In this document: positions 24,396-37,500 of the stretch, one piece after another
Numbering within the stretch: the stretch's first letter is position 1
How the letters are laid out: every line of letters begins with the position of its first letter
DNA from: Loripinus fragilis
Lineage: Eukaryota > Mollusca > Bivalvia > Lucinida > Lucinidae
DNA length: 64,000 bases
Reading direction: 5' to 3'
Assembly (NCBI GenBank): GCA_964019695.1
Contig: OZ026515.1
Location: 35,666,994-35,730,993, forward strand
Position numbers and translations under genes: made by a program
Notes under the pieces: model-generated
The model's database searches: none
Seen by the model: only the letters and a program-made list of their open reading frames with translations
Told to the model about the DNA's origin: nothing

Positions 24396-26332
24396 AGGGA
24401 AGGATAGAAAAACCCGTCCCGAGGATCACCATTTGGCATCACGTGGCTTTCCGAAAGATGACAAACTGTGATCATGAGGGACCAATTTTTTTTATCCTAC
24501 ACTCACGCGAATAATGGATTATTTTTCTTGCTCACAACTGTTATTTATACTTTAAAATTAACTTAGAGAAGTCCCTGAATACGCTAAGATGCAATTGTAC
24601 ATGATGCCGTCACTTAAACATAACAATGACGTCACTTGACGACCAATACAACCATTGAATGCAGCCCTCACGTGACAGCCTAGGTAAGATAGCCTGGGTA
24701 AGATAAGATTGTCTATCCCAGGGTAAAATCTCAGATATCCTTACCCGGTGTGCAAGAAAATTCTATCTCACATATCCTATACCAATCCTTGGGAAAGATA
24801 AAAATCGAACAAAAGGACGTTGGAAGACAAGAGACGTTATTGTTATGTTAAAGTGATGTCATAATGTTATGTCACGTTGATTTAAGGATATTAAGGAACT
24901 TCTGGAAACCCTTTTTGGAAGATAAAAATGAGGTACGAGGGTCATTTTTTGGTATAAGTTTTACATCATAGCGCTTAGTTTGGTCAAGATATATAGCTTT
25001 AAATAGGGCAAGAAAGGACACTGGTCGAAATCCATGCCATTTTAACCACGCAGCAAGCAGGAAATTAGGCGCTGTTAAGTTCCATCCGCTATGGTGATAT
25101 AAGAATTTTTCAAGACAATTTTTCTTTTGACATCAAAATTAATTATTCAAACACTAATCGTAGACGAGTGCAGCGAAACTATAAGACTGCTGTTGGCTGT
25201 TCTATACTAATTTAAAAACACCCATCAATATACCAAAATAATCACAGTCAAGTGCTAGTTATTATGTCTGTTAAAATTACTATTATGAACAAATTTTAAA
25301 ATTTCTTCTGGTTTTGCATAGCGCATGATATACTCAATCATTCGTCAGCAGTTATATTGATGTATCGATTTAAGCGTGTAACTGGCAACTTCCGGTACTG
25401 GCATACCCCCGTGTCATGAAAAGTGGGTGGGGTAAATCAATCCCGCGTAGAAAACACAATAACAATAGGATCTGCATAATTTTCTTATTGCAGTAATTTC
25501 AACACCTGTTTAGAGGCATAAAGCAGTTTAAATGTATTTTCTAAGTATTGTAACGCTCCATGGCGTCATTTATGTACAAAATAAGGTATTTTAGCACCCC
25601 CTAGGCTATTTATTTTGCAGTTCATTTCTAATAAAACAAAAGCATTAACTTTGTTTTGGAATGAAAGTTACCACAACACTTTCATCTACCATATAAGCAA
25701 GAAAAAATATAATTCTACTTTACAGCTAACATATTAAGCCACATTCAAAAGCCCGTATCCAACTCCCACTTGTGTCAACTTTTTACAATGCCTACTGTTC
25801 ACTTTGCTGAGGTTCCAAACAAATCTTCCATATCCAATAATTGCTGCGTATTTGCTAAAATGTTGATATAGTATTGTAGCACGTGGTGTCCTTGATCTGC
25901 AGCCAAACTTTCAGAAGCTGTGTATGGCTATGGACCCATTTTCATGCAATTATTACTGACGTTCTGTCAGAGACTAAGTCCATAAATGTCATATTTCTAC
26001 CATATTTCCAGTGTGCGATATATAGGTATGTCTTTGCCTCTTCGATGACATTAAAGTAATGCATTTTGAAATAATTTTAGCTTGCATATATAGATAAAAG
26101 CTCAATCTTTCCAAATATATGCATGATGTATGCATTTACTTTCGCCGTTTTCATTAAATCTACCTCTCTACGAACTAAAAAAACGTCCCTCGTATAAAAT
26201 GGTGAGCAAGCAAACAAATGCATTAATCGTTCGGAAAGAATTGTTTGTCCCTCGCGATCACCATTTGTCATCACTCTGCAAGTCTAGTGATGTCATACAG
26301 TGATCCTTGGGACGGATTTTTCTTTCCCATCC
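24396..26332. mobile_element. TIR element with nested repeat
   Basis: Left GAGGGAAGGATAGAAAAACC plus CGTCCCGAGGATCAC is inverted at the right as CTTGGGACGGATTTTTCTTT. The middle (about 25190-25690) is a dispersed repeat also found inverted at 38380-39290. No coding evidence. Confidence 0.6.
25190..25690 (-). repeat. Dispersed repeat, unoccupied TTAA-element site
   Basis: Matches 38380-39290 in reverse. At about 25247-25255 it reads CACAGTCAAGTGCTAG, whereas the other copy has a 359-bp element at this point. Confidence 0.65.
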
Positions 26333-26866
26333 ATTTTATCTTCAGCTCGCCCTGCTCTAGTGGGTTTTGAATAGTGATGGAAGTTCAAAATAACTTTAAT
26401 CTTGCTTTTAAATTAAATAAAATAAAACGAGATCACGTTTTTATCTCTTAAAGTGAATAAAATACATTACTCATGAAACAGTCATTATCTCTTCACTTGA
26501 TAGCATATGCATACCATAAACTTGAATAGCCTCTTTATTTTTGATGATAATTTGAGTAGGTACATGTACATGTAAGAAGACTACGAACGTTAATCATATT
26601 ACATGTATTAAACAATAACAACATTATTGTAGATTACTGGAAACCCCCAAACGGGTACTTTGGCAAACAGTGAGGAACCAGATGAAATGTAGCTTTATGC
26701 TGCATTTCAACAGTGTCTGCACCGTTTGCTATATATTCAAAACGACCTTAAGGGATAGTAATACATTAAAATTTAGAAAATTCTATATGTGACCCCTTTA
26801 AATACGTTATGGGCTCTGTTGAGCTGTAAATTTCACACTTCGTAAATTTCACTCCGTGATGAAAGG

Positions 26867-27620
26867 TACCCATTTCTCATAGCTTGTGAAGAATTGGTAC
26901 CTATTCGTCACGTATTTCAACCAATATTTCAATGTGTGAGAGAAATATGCAGTTAGTCATATTTCATGTATAAATATCCCCAAAGCTGATGCATTTTGTA
27001 TTCAATTCCGACTCTTCACACGCATACCATAGTTGGTAGATGCAGACAACTAATCCAGATTCTTCACATTTGGTACAGATGCCTCCCATGTGTGAAGTAT
27101 TGGTACCAATTCCTCTCATGTGTTAGAAATCAGTACCAATTCTTCTCATGTGACAGAAATCAGTACATATTCTTCTCATGTGTGAGGAAATTGGTACCAA
27201 TTCTCTCATGTTTGAGGAATCGGTACTGATTCTTCTCATGTGTGACGAATTTGTACCAGATCTTCGCGTGTAAGAGGAATTGGCACCAATACATCACATG
27301 TACATGTAAGAGGAATTCGATTCTTCATGTGTAAGATGAATTGGTACCAATTCTTTACATGTAAGTGGAATTGGTATCAATTCTTCACACATTTAAGAGG
27401 AATTGGTACCAATTCTTCACACCCCACAAAAACAGGTCACATGTGTTATGAACACTTACCAATTCTTTACACGTCATAAATTATCACCGAATTCTTCACA
27501 AATGTGAGGAATTGGCATAGATTATGCACATGTGTGAGGAATTTTTACCAACTCTTCACACCCGAGAAAAGGTCGCACCAGTTCTTCACAGGTGTAATAT
27601 ATACTTACCAATTCTTCTCA
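26867..27620. repeat. Palindromic minisatellite, ~30-bp period
   Basis: Some 20 degenerate units of the type GAGGAATTGGTACCAATTCT + TCACATGTGT. Each unit has the perfect dyad AATTGGTACCAATT and often a second dyad around CACATGTG. Best preserved at 27330-27425. Confidence 0.85.
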
Positions 27621-27816
27621 CGTCATTTAAGCACAAATTTTAGGCTACAAAATTTATCCAAATTGGCCATACGTTAAGTTCTCGTTTGGCAAATGTGACT
27701 CATTGGTCTCAATTCTTCTTATAGATGTGACATTTACAAAATGAGTAATTTACGGGTCAACACAGCACCATACTCATTGTGTCAATGTATAGGTAAGGTT
27801 AACCTGTAACTGTATT

Positions 27817-28068
27817 CAAAATTTTCATTTGGGGAGGAATATCATCGGATATATGTTGGGAAATCACGTTTTAAGGCTCCGTTCGAGCGTCACCGTAAAC
27901 TAAATTTCTGAGCTGGCACTTCATGGTAAAACTAAATTTCCCAGCTGGCACTGCGTGTCACCATGTCCATATTGACCACCAGCTACAGGATGTCCAAACG
28001 TTTAGTTTTAGTAAAACGTGATTTCCGAAAGTATATCTGGCGATATACCTCACCAAATGAAAAATTTG
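27817..28068. mobile_element. Fold-back/MITE carrying a host exon fragment
   Basis: Both ends read CAAA(A/T)TTTTCATTTGG inwards and continue as inverted arms of about 50 bp with scattered mismatches, including GGAAATCACGTTTTA in both. The centre holds the exon 10 fragment. It lies about 240 bp downstream of the donor gene's stop codon. Confidence 0.7.
27940..27999 (-). pseudogene. Captured fragment of copy B exon 10
   Basis: These 60 bases match exon 10 at 28488-28547 with only three differences, reading [20 protein letters not shown] on the minus strand. The fragment lies between the inverted arms of a fold-back element. A shorter echo (AGCTGGCACT) occurs just before it at 27911-27920. Confidence 0.8.
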
Positions 28069-28306
28069 CATTCTAATGCGCTTCTACAGTCTTGTCTCAA
28101 ATTGAAGCAATGCAAGCCGCATAAAGCCGCACAAAGGCGTACGTCATCTCACAAAATGTGACGTAATTAATGACGTCAAATTATTTCTGACAGTTAATGG
28201 CAGGATATACTGTCTCAAACTTTTGACGTTATCCAATCAGACGTCGCGTTACAAAAGCAAGTGCATTAGAATTGCTTTATGATTCTCTTTTTACGAGTAT
28301 GTTGGC

Positions 28307-28558
28307 TTATTGTCCGTTGGCCTTTGCTTTAATGAAGGAACCGTATGTAGCAAAGAACTTTCTGTTTATGCCATCAATATCCGCGATGCTATCATATGTA
28401 GAACTTAAAAGTGGTAGATATCTTTCGTCAATAAAATTTTTTAAGTCGTCATAAGATATATTCAGGAAATTAGTTGTATACGCAACTCCCAGCTGGCACT
28501 GCGTGTCACCATACCCATATTGACCACCAGCTCCAGGATGTCCAAACATATTCGTATT
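28307..28558 (-). CDS. Copy B exon 10 (3' coding exon)
   Basis: A 252-bp exon with TTCCAG acceptor, ending in TAA at 28309-28307. [20 protein letters not shown] carries the C-terminal active-site wall motif. I find no canonical AATAAA in the roughly 200 bp after the stop. Confidence 0.87.
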   Translation of the reverse strand, partial: NTNMFGHPGAGGQYGYGDTQCQLGVAYTTNFLNISYDDLKNFIDERYLPLLSSTYDSIADIDGINRKFFATYGSFIKAKANGQ

Positions 28559-31500
28559 CTGGAAGAAAAGAAAACATGGGCCAGATTTCAGGGGCGTACC
28601 TACTGTACATGTACGCAACTACGTGTGTGCAGGATGAATAAGTTTTTTAGTTACAGTAAAACCTGTCTTAAGTGGCCACTCGAAAATAGACAAGAACACC
28701 ATTTAAATCACCAATGGTAGCTTAATGAAGGTCGAAAGTATTGCATGATGCTCCTTTGGAGCATTCTGCAATACTTTTGACGTGCATTAAACGATAATCC
28801 GTCTTGAAAACCATGTTTTGTCTTTTTTTGAGTGGCTGCATAAGACAGTTTGACTGTATTTAATTTGATGTTGAAGAAAATTGCAGCTAATAGTGTTTAG
28901 TTGTGTGTCTTGATCTCGGGGAGTGGGGGGAGGTAACTACTTATATATATTATAGTAAGGATGTGCGGCCCAAATAGCCCCCTTTTTTCAGCGCTGCCAG
29001 GTATACGATAAACCCCCTTTTTCTAAGAAAAAGTATATGACTGACCCAGTTTTTCATCATGTTATATGAATGGTCCCATTTTCTGACATCGCTGTTTGAA
29101 AGTACTCATATTTTGGCTCAGCTCAGAAACCAAAATTGTAATATTTATTTGTAAACTTTGTTTACAGACAGCAAAGAGGGTATATAAAAGTCAAAGAACA
29201 TGATAGGAATATGTAAACATTTTGTTCAATTAAGTCTCTGAATAGGTAATTTATTTCGAAGGCCAGGTATATGATTGGGGTAGGTTTCAAAAACTGGCCT
29301 GCACACCTGTACAATTATATATCACTCTTGTATTTGCCACTTTTTTCGCATAATATATCTTTAAATAGCATACACTTATAAATCACTTGTTTTTGGAAAG
29401 AACATGGCTGTCTAATTGTAAAATATTATCAGATGATCACATGCTATATGGTCATCCTACCTGATCAAAATTGCCATTTTGAATAACAGGCATGAGCAGA
29501 GTCCCCATTCCTCTTTGCACATATATACCAAGCATCTGGTCAACGCCTTCCATTTCAACATCTTCCAAGGCTTGAATCACCTTTTCGGACAGAACCTGTT
29601 TACCGTCAAACTGGCCACCATTAGCTAAGATGCCATATAACTTTGCTACAGATTCAGCAGTTCCAGAACCATGGCTAGATCCAACAGGCAACTTTCTGCC
29701 CTCTCTTTTGTTCATATGCTCGTCTATCTGACAATGAAAAGTATCGTTCCAGTAGTAAGATATATTTAGCATTCATAGTGCTGCCGACGTTGTTCGGAAC
29801 ATACAAAAAAATGAAGAAATTCAAGTCATTCCAATGAAATGTTTAACTGATAAAAGTGTAAAATACAATACAACATATAATAATGTTCTTATTTTGCCAA
29901 GAAACAATTATTCATGTTCTCATTGGAGCTTTAATGAGTACATAAATAATTTAATGCAATCAAAAATTGAAGTAATATAATATAAGGTGAACATGATTCT
30001 AAGGGGAAATGTGACTTTACATGGAATAGTTTCTATAATAAAGGTTTATGCCATTATTATATGAAATTAATCTTGTTTGAGTAAATAGCAAATCAGGATA
30101 TTATGTAGAATGTTGTTTCAACATCAGCTACACTCTTTTAGTAATATCTTTTTTCCAACTTTTTCTAGAAAAATCACATATACATGTATACACTGCGCTA
30201 TATTTAGACATACTCAGTAAAAGTTGAAAGCAATATGCAAGGGATGTTTATTTCTAATGCAAATAACATTGATTGAATTCAATAATAAAACATTAAATTA
30301 TTATTATCATATTACGCTAAAATTACTTTAAAATCGAGCTTTTGGCCTTTAAAACGAAACTATTGTGTCATTAGTAAACGTGACACTGTTATGGGAGTCA
30401 TTAGATCAGGCTAGGCTGCTTATATATAGAGGATCTTACATGAGTAATCATGGTTTATTGAATTTAATCAAACGAGTTGAGGTAAAGAGATTAAATGCAA
30501 GGCTTTCCGAGCATTTTACGAGTTCAATACATTCAATAATACAGGAGCACGAATGTTAGATTCTATTTATCATGTGACATTAAGCTTATTTTAAAATCAT
30601 ACTTTTGGCGTTAAATGTTAGGGTTTTGGCATATGCGTAACGTTGTTAACCTAGTGGTGTATCGATTTAATGCATGACGTTATTTCACTTCAAAACACGA
30701 CGTTATATGAACACCATATTTATCATATGTCCCAGACGCGACGTCATTTGATAAACATATTTATCATATGACGTCGCGTCTGTGAGTGACATACCGCCAT
30801 GTTTTAAAATCGATAATACACTAGTGGTTTGCAGATTTTGGTAACGTTATAAATGATGCCCATACTAACGTCGCATGTATATGGTAAAATCTAGATGTTT
30901 TCATACCAAAAACACGAGGACATAACAATTTTAACTTCATATATTAAATAAAATCTAACATTCATGCCCCTGTATTATTGAATTTGATTAACTTGTTGCA
31001 AAAAATCGATCAAATGCTCGGCAAGCCTCACATTTGATCGTTTTTCCCAACTCGTTTAATAAATTCAATAAAAACATGAGCTCTCATGTAAAATCCTCTA
31101 TTTGATTATGCTTTATATTAAATGAAAGGTTTTATTATACTCATAAGCGCGACGACATATGACATTATGGTACATAACTAGTAAGTCTTAGCTCATTGAA
31201 ACGTTTCCCTATTAGTCCAGTCCCGGTACAGTTTGACTGGGACAAAATTCAAACAGAAATGAAACCTATTAAATGGCTAGGACAAAGGCTTAGCATGCAC
31301 AGAAAAAAAGTCCCAAGAAAAAAATTAGATCGAATTGGAGATATTTTGGGTTAAAAATTGAAATTTTGATGATTTTTGGGGTACATTTTCCCTAGCTATT
31401 TACTGCTTCAGTAAAAGCCGAAAGTGTGCCATGCTTGTGAATTTTGTGTCTTTCTTACATATGTTTATGATTGTTATCGTCACTTAAACCCCATTTCCGC

Positions 31501-34500
31501 TAAAAAGTCTGTTTTTTTAAGGAAAAATAGAAATTTCACACCTTTTTTAATAAAAAAAATGCTTTACAGAGTTGGTACATTTTATGCAACAATGCTATTT
31601 CTATGAAATATACATTTTATCATGTAATCACAAACACAATATAAACTATTTGATATGTATATGATAATCTATGGTAGCACATATGCCTATTAAACAGTAT
31701 TTAACCTATTTAATGAATTATATATTGATTTCATAAACATATAAATAGTCTGGCCATTTACACCTGGCCTCTTCTTAATGAATGTGATGGTATGATTCAA
31801 CCCATACAGCTCATGGGATCATCAAGGAACTCAAGCCCCCATTACCATGGCAGGATGACAGTCTTCAATGGGGGTCAATACGTATATATTAGCATAAACA
31901 TGTACAATAAAAATTTTGGCATGCTTAAATATTGCACTTTCCATAGAAATCAAATTGTGTAGCAAACACAATTAATAATTTATTTTCCTACACACGTTGA
32001 CTTATATGCATTAATGTTTTAGATTTGCCATCCTCCATCGAAAAGCATGCCATGATTTTGTATAAGTCTTATGACCAGTTGCTGCAAAGCATGACAACAT
32101 ATCTCTAACGGTTTGCAAATGTAGCATCCAATTTCCAGTCCTTTCAGCTTTAATGAATTTTCTCAGAATCCCTAGAATTTTATTGTGCTTTAATTCACAG
32201 TTTTGAGTTACTGTCCTTTTACTCATATCTTCTAGCTTTGCATCTAGCAACTGTACAATTTTTTAACATTTTCATCTGACTCCACATCAGCAAGATCTAC
32301 CTCATGTTTTATGAGATTGTCAAACAGTTTCATGGCTTCTTCTGCCACTGTATTGGAATGCATGAGTACTGCTTGTTCATTAATGTCAAGAGTAATTATA
32401 GCATCACTTCTTTAATCCATTTTGTGTCTGTCTTGAGCTTGGTCAATTGATTCTTCTCCATTTATATCTACTGCATTATTATTAGATTTGTTGATATCAA
32501 ATATATCTGCTGCAATCAACAAGTATATGTGCTCTTATTGCTCTAGCAATTACCTTCCCATTATGCATATGGGGTACAGTGTTCTCAGCATATACTACTG
32601 AAAGAGAACCTTTAATACAGTTTCTGTCATAATAAGCCCAATGCTATCAAGAAATTGTATTTCCGTGTATAATCCCCCAAGACGCAAAACAATATTCTTA
32701 AATGTGTTGTGCCTTCATCCAAAGGGGCTGATCAAATGCTAAAACATGTGTCACTCCGTATTGCAACAAAGTGTAGCATCGAATATATGCATGATGCTTT
32801 TGTAGGATCCATGTCTATCATTGGCAGAAAAGTTATTAAAGATTGACCAGGATATTTCCCATGATGAACCAGTAACATAGTACAATTCCAGACTGGAGCT
32901 GTAGGGTAAAGCAGACATGATAACTTCCAAAGTGTATCAGTGTTCCTAGAATTATCATCTTTGCTAATTTCTTTCCATAATTAATATTGAACCTTTCAAC
33001 ATTCTTGTAAAAGTGAATGCCAACTTTGGCAACTGCAACATCCTCAGCTGTTACTTCTACACAGAGAATCATTCTTGATGTACATTTAATACCAGGAGCG
33101 ACAGCTTTTATCATTCCCATACCATGGAATGTGTTTAGACCATCAAGAGTTTGTGTATTGTGATCTATATTTTCTGCCGTAAACTGTAGAAACTGGCCCT
33201 ACATTAAGCAAGGAGTCTCAGAGGTTGTGAAACAGCAGCACTTTACTGATACTTCTGGACGTTTTGATACGATGAAGGATCTCACTGCTTGCATGATGGC
33301 ATGGCCGACGGCTGCATGTTTTAATTGTGTGTTCTTACCAACAAACGTCTGTATCAGTAGTATTTGAAAAACTCTGGCAAATAAGCTTAACGTTTTTCAG
33401 GAGTCGATATACCTTCAACAGAGGGGTGTATATCTTTTCTAGTCTCTACCGCCTTTATGTCAGTCTCTATCAGCTTTGCTGCAGTTTCAATAACTCTTAA
33501 CTTTTGCATTCCAGGGCCTTCTGGTTTAGGCAAACTATACCATTTTTGAAATATATTAGAAGCAATGCTTCTAAGAGTGATTATGTTTGGCTTCTCCTTC
33601 ATTTCAGTAATTATAACTTTCACCAAAATAATCAAGTAATCTCCTTTTCATGTGTTTGAAGCTAAATGGGTTTTCACAAAGCTGGCCCATTTTTGTTATT
33701 AAATCATGAATTGTAAGTTGTTCGTCGTCTTTTTTCAGTAAATAATTTACAGCTTGCAAAAAAGGCATCTTCTCGTTTAATATCAAACATATGACCAGAT
33801 ACAGTTTTTCTGTTTGTAGAAAGTGGTTCATAACAATCTTCTACAACATTTGTTGTATAAGCAAATCTCTCGAGTACTCTATGCGAGCAAGGACCTCATT
33901 TGCCCAAGTGTATTTCGTCTCTACGCAATTTGCTTTTAGTTCTTGTTGGAAAGAATCCGATTTTACTTTGTATGCAAGATGTTTCTCTGACCTTTGTGAC
34001 TCAGCTTTAAACATAGTTTTGCAGCAAACTAAACATTTAGTGTCATAGCAGAAGGCTGCAAATCCTGATCTAAAACCAAGACTAACTTTATCAGATTAAG
34101 TTACCTTTTGGTTTATAAGCATACTATATTCATCAAAATTTCCCACAAAATACTCAACTTTGCCTCTCCATATTCACCTTACTTGTGATATTTAATTGTT
34201 GTTGAATATTTCTCAATCTTATATGGCTGTAACGTAGCTGTAACTTTGCCTGAAATGTGTCACCAAGGACCGTATCAAATTTAAAATGAGTACCATAATG
34301 TTCGAAATGTACAGCATTGTAGATAATATTAATCTTTCATTTATTTTACTTTTGCGTGTTTTTTGCGTATATTTGCGCATTACTCAGGTTCAATTTCAGT
34401 ATCATGTGGACAACAATCAGGTACACATCTACGTGTATCAATAAACAAAAGTGCGTATAACTCGTTGCCATCAGTAAAGGGTCTCTAGCTACTTACTTGG

Positions 34501-37500
34501 ATTTTTGGAAGGAAAATTCGAAGCATGCAGTATTCATTTCGTGTCTTTGAGGCTAATTTAAGTCCCGTGGAATGCTCTATGCTATTTTCCGCCAGGGCTT
34601 TGCCCAGGGGGGGGGGGGAGGGGTTAACCACAGATCTCAATCTAAGTGCGTATTCTATTAAATACTTCAGGTACGCCAATGATAAATGATAAATGTTGTT
34701 ATTTAATTCTATCCAGGCTAAGCTCGGCTTTTTGTTCTTTAGCGTGTATGCAATGCAGTGTCGACATTGACTCAAAATTTGTCATTTGCTGCTTTTATTC
34801 TAACAGATTAATTTTTCAAATGACAAGGTTATTCTTTATTCATTGATATTAACATTGTATTAATATTGCACTAAGGTTTCACACTCTTGCTATTAGCACG
34901 CTTAAAATGTTAATCCCTAATGCTCTCAAAGGGCTATTTCAGTACGAAAATGACGTGAATAATCCGAAAATATGGATATGTTTATAACTTTCACCATCAA
35001 TATACGTAGAAAAAGTACCTACTGCTCAATAAATGTATTTGTTTAATTCATAATTTGCTAAAATAGCATATTTTAAAGGATTTTCAGAATTCACCAAAAG
35101 TAACAAAAAAGCAACTTTAAACCCAAAAATAAAAAATCCGACCCAATTTTTTATCTGGGACTTTTTTCTGTAATAGCTGAGTGTTTTCCCTATTCAATGC
35201 TGTATGATTCATTTCTGTTCGAATTTTGTCCGGGTCAGGCCCATATTTGATTTACCTGGACTGGCCTATATGGGACACACATCGGTTTCTCTATGGAATA
35301 CACATCACAACAAGTTAATGAGTATTGCAAGCAAAACAGAAAGTAAGTAATGGTGCAAAGATCAGGAATCGATACAATCAAGTACCGCACCTGACCCAGG
35401 ATATCAATGGGAAAGTGACAAACTCACAGTTATACACCACAAACGATAACCAAGAGGTCAGCCCTTTCCAAGCAGGTGACCACAAGGCACAAATAAACGT
35501 GCACAAAGGCATAACGAACACAAGACAGGAGAAACGTATAGATCCACAAAAGAAGTCCCCTATTGGTGATTCCTCAAGACTGTTTGGGTTATAACAGGAT
35601 TCAATATTTCTTTCCAATATTTCTATGTTTAAAATATCCTAACAAACATGATAACTAACACTGACACACCAAATTATATTGATGGAAAATAAGCAAGATG
35701 GCTATTTCTTGTTCCAGGCTTTCTTGTCCCTATATGCATGCCATACATATTACATACACATTAGATGTCGGTGAGTTTTAACAAGATTCCACTAATAATT
35801 CATAGGGCCAGTTAAGCACCTTTTTATAGATTAAAATTGCGATTATTTTCTTATCCATCAGTCTAAACATGTGTTTTGGGTGCTCAAAAGAACCGTCTCA
35901 TTGAGACGGCTCTTTTGAGTACCTACAACATACACTGAGCAAAATTTCTAATTGGTCACCTTACATTGATATGTCAGTTTTGAAAGTAAGATTCGGTTAT
36001 ACAAAATGCATGCTTATATATCAACCAATGCCTTGCCGAAACTCTGCATGCCATTTCATTTAAAAATGACTGGTCCGTCTTCCACAGACGATGCTAGAGT
36101 AAAGGTACCCTCATTTGAAAAAGGTCACATTTGTTTCCTACAATATGAAATATTCCACAGAGATGCTATCCATTTGTATTTTGTATGTATGAAAATGTTT
36201 CTTACTGCTGTGATTAAACGTAAACTGCACATTTATAGGCAAAAATTCATATCAATGTTATTAGCGCTTGATCAGAAATAATGAGTTTAAAAAGTGACCA
36301 ATTAGCAATTTTGTTCAGTGTATGTTTTGGTTGGGAAATAAGAAAAATAATGTTCAGCTACGCACTTTTATCTGGGGCCTGATTTTACTTATTTATTTCA
36401 TAAACAACTACATAGATAAATAAAACAGAAAGTATGCATGTTTTGGATCATACTGCCTGAATGTCCATGGGTGATTTGTGTGCCTGATTTCTCTGCAGGT
36501 ATTCCTTGTTCGCAGCTTTAAATACTATCTCAAACAACTTCTCTGGGTCGGAATCTTTTTGTATGGTTTGTATTTTTGCTCCCCTGTCGAATTGAGCTTC
36601 TGGCAGACCGATATAAAAATCAAGGCCTAAACAAAAAGTGTCATAAGGTGTTGGTTTCATATCCACAATTCAAAAATAAAACGCACCTACTTGTAACAGT
36701 TACACAGTCGTATACGTGATATCTTGTAGACTTTTTTGGTTGCAGTATAGATTTTCAAAGATGGCGGACGTGAGAGACAGCAAATCGTGAGTGCATTTTC
36801 ATTTGCAAAATATGGCATGTTTATTTACACCCAGCGGCCAGTTATAGATGCTAATTCGCTAAGAAGAAATGGATTTAATAATTTTCCTATTCTCTTTGCG
36901 CACTTTGATCTGTTAAGCAAGAATTTGACAGAGAGAAGTAAGTGACTTGCAGAAAGTGAAAACGAAGTAGAGACCCGACAGGTTATCTTGTCATTTTGTC
37001 TTTTTAACAGCAAATATTGCGATTCATTGCGAACCATAATTTGAACGAACAATGTAGAGGTACACTAGGTAATGCTAGATGCCCATCTAGGCATTATTTT
37101 TTTTATATACCTTTTAATCTGATGTGACCTAGACATGCAATTGACTGTAGCCATACAAGCAACTTATGAAGGTACTATATAATTATCATATAAGTCAAAT
37201 TTGGTCAAAATACAGCCGTTAGTATTCATTTCAAGCAATTGGCTACAGTATGTAAGCTTAAATGGAATATCCATGCAGCAAATGCTCAGATCAGTATGAG
37301 AGGTAACCAAGTATGTTAGGGTTTGCATCCATCTAGTCGGATGATATTGGCATTCTGAATACAATGAGTAGCTTAAATTAAACAAAATACTTCATAAATA
37401 TGGCCAGTTTTTATGGATCTACACGGTATACATAACTTGTGTCTACACTGTCGCATTATTCACAAAAACTGCTTGTGTCTACACGATACACCACGGAAAA

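Larger units (their letters stand above)
29728..31202. other. Intron 8 of copy B between exon 9 and T2
   Basis: AT-rich intron with two M5 palindromes and CACTCCCAGACGCGACGTCA-type flanks. Nothing coding. Confidence 0.55.

Noticed and set aside
26867..27620. CRISPR-like regular repeats
   Set aside because: Units are directly adjacent with no unique spacers, degenerate, and in a eukaryotic setting.
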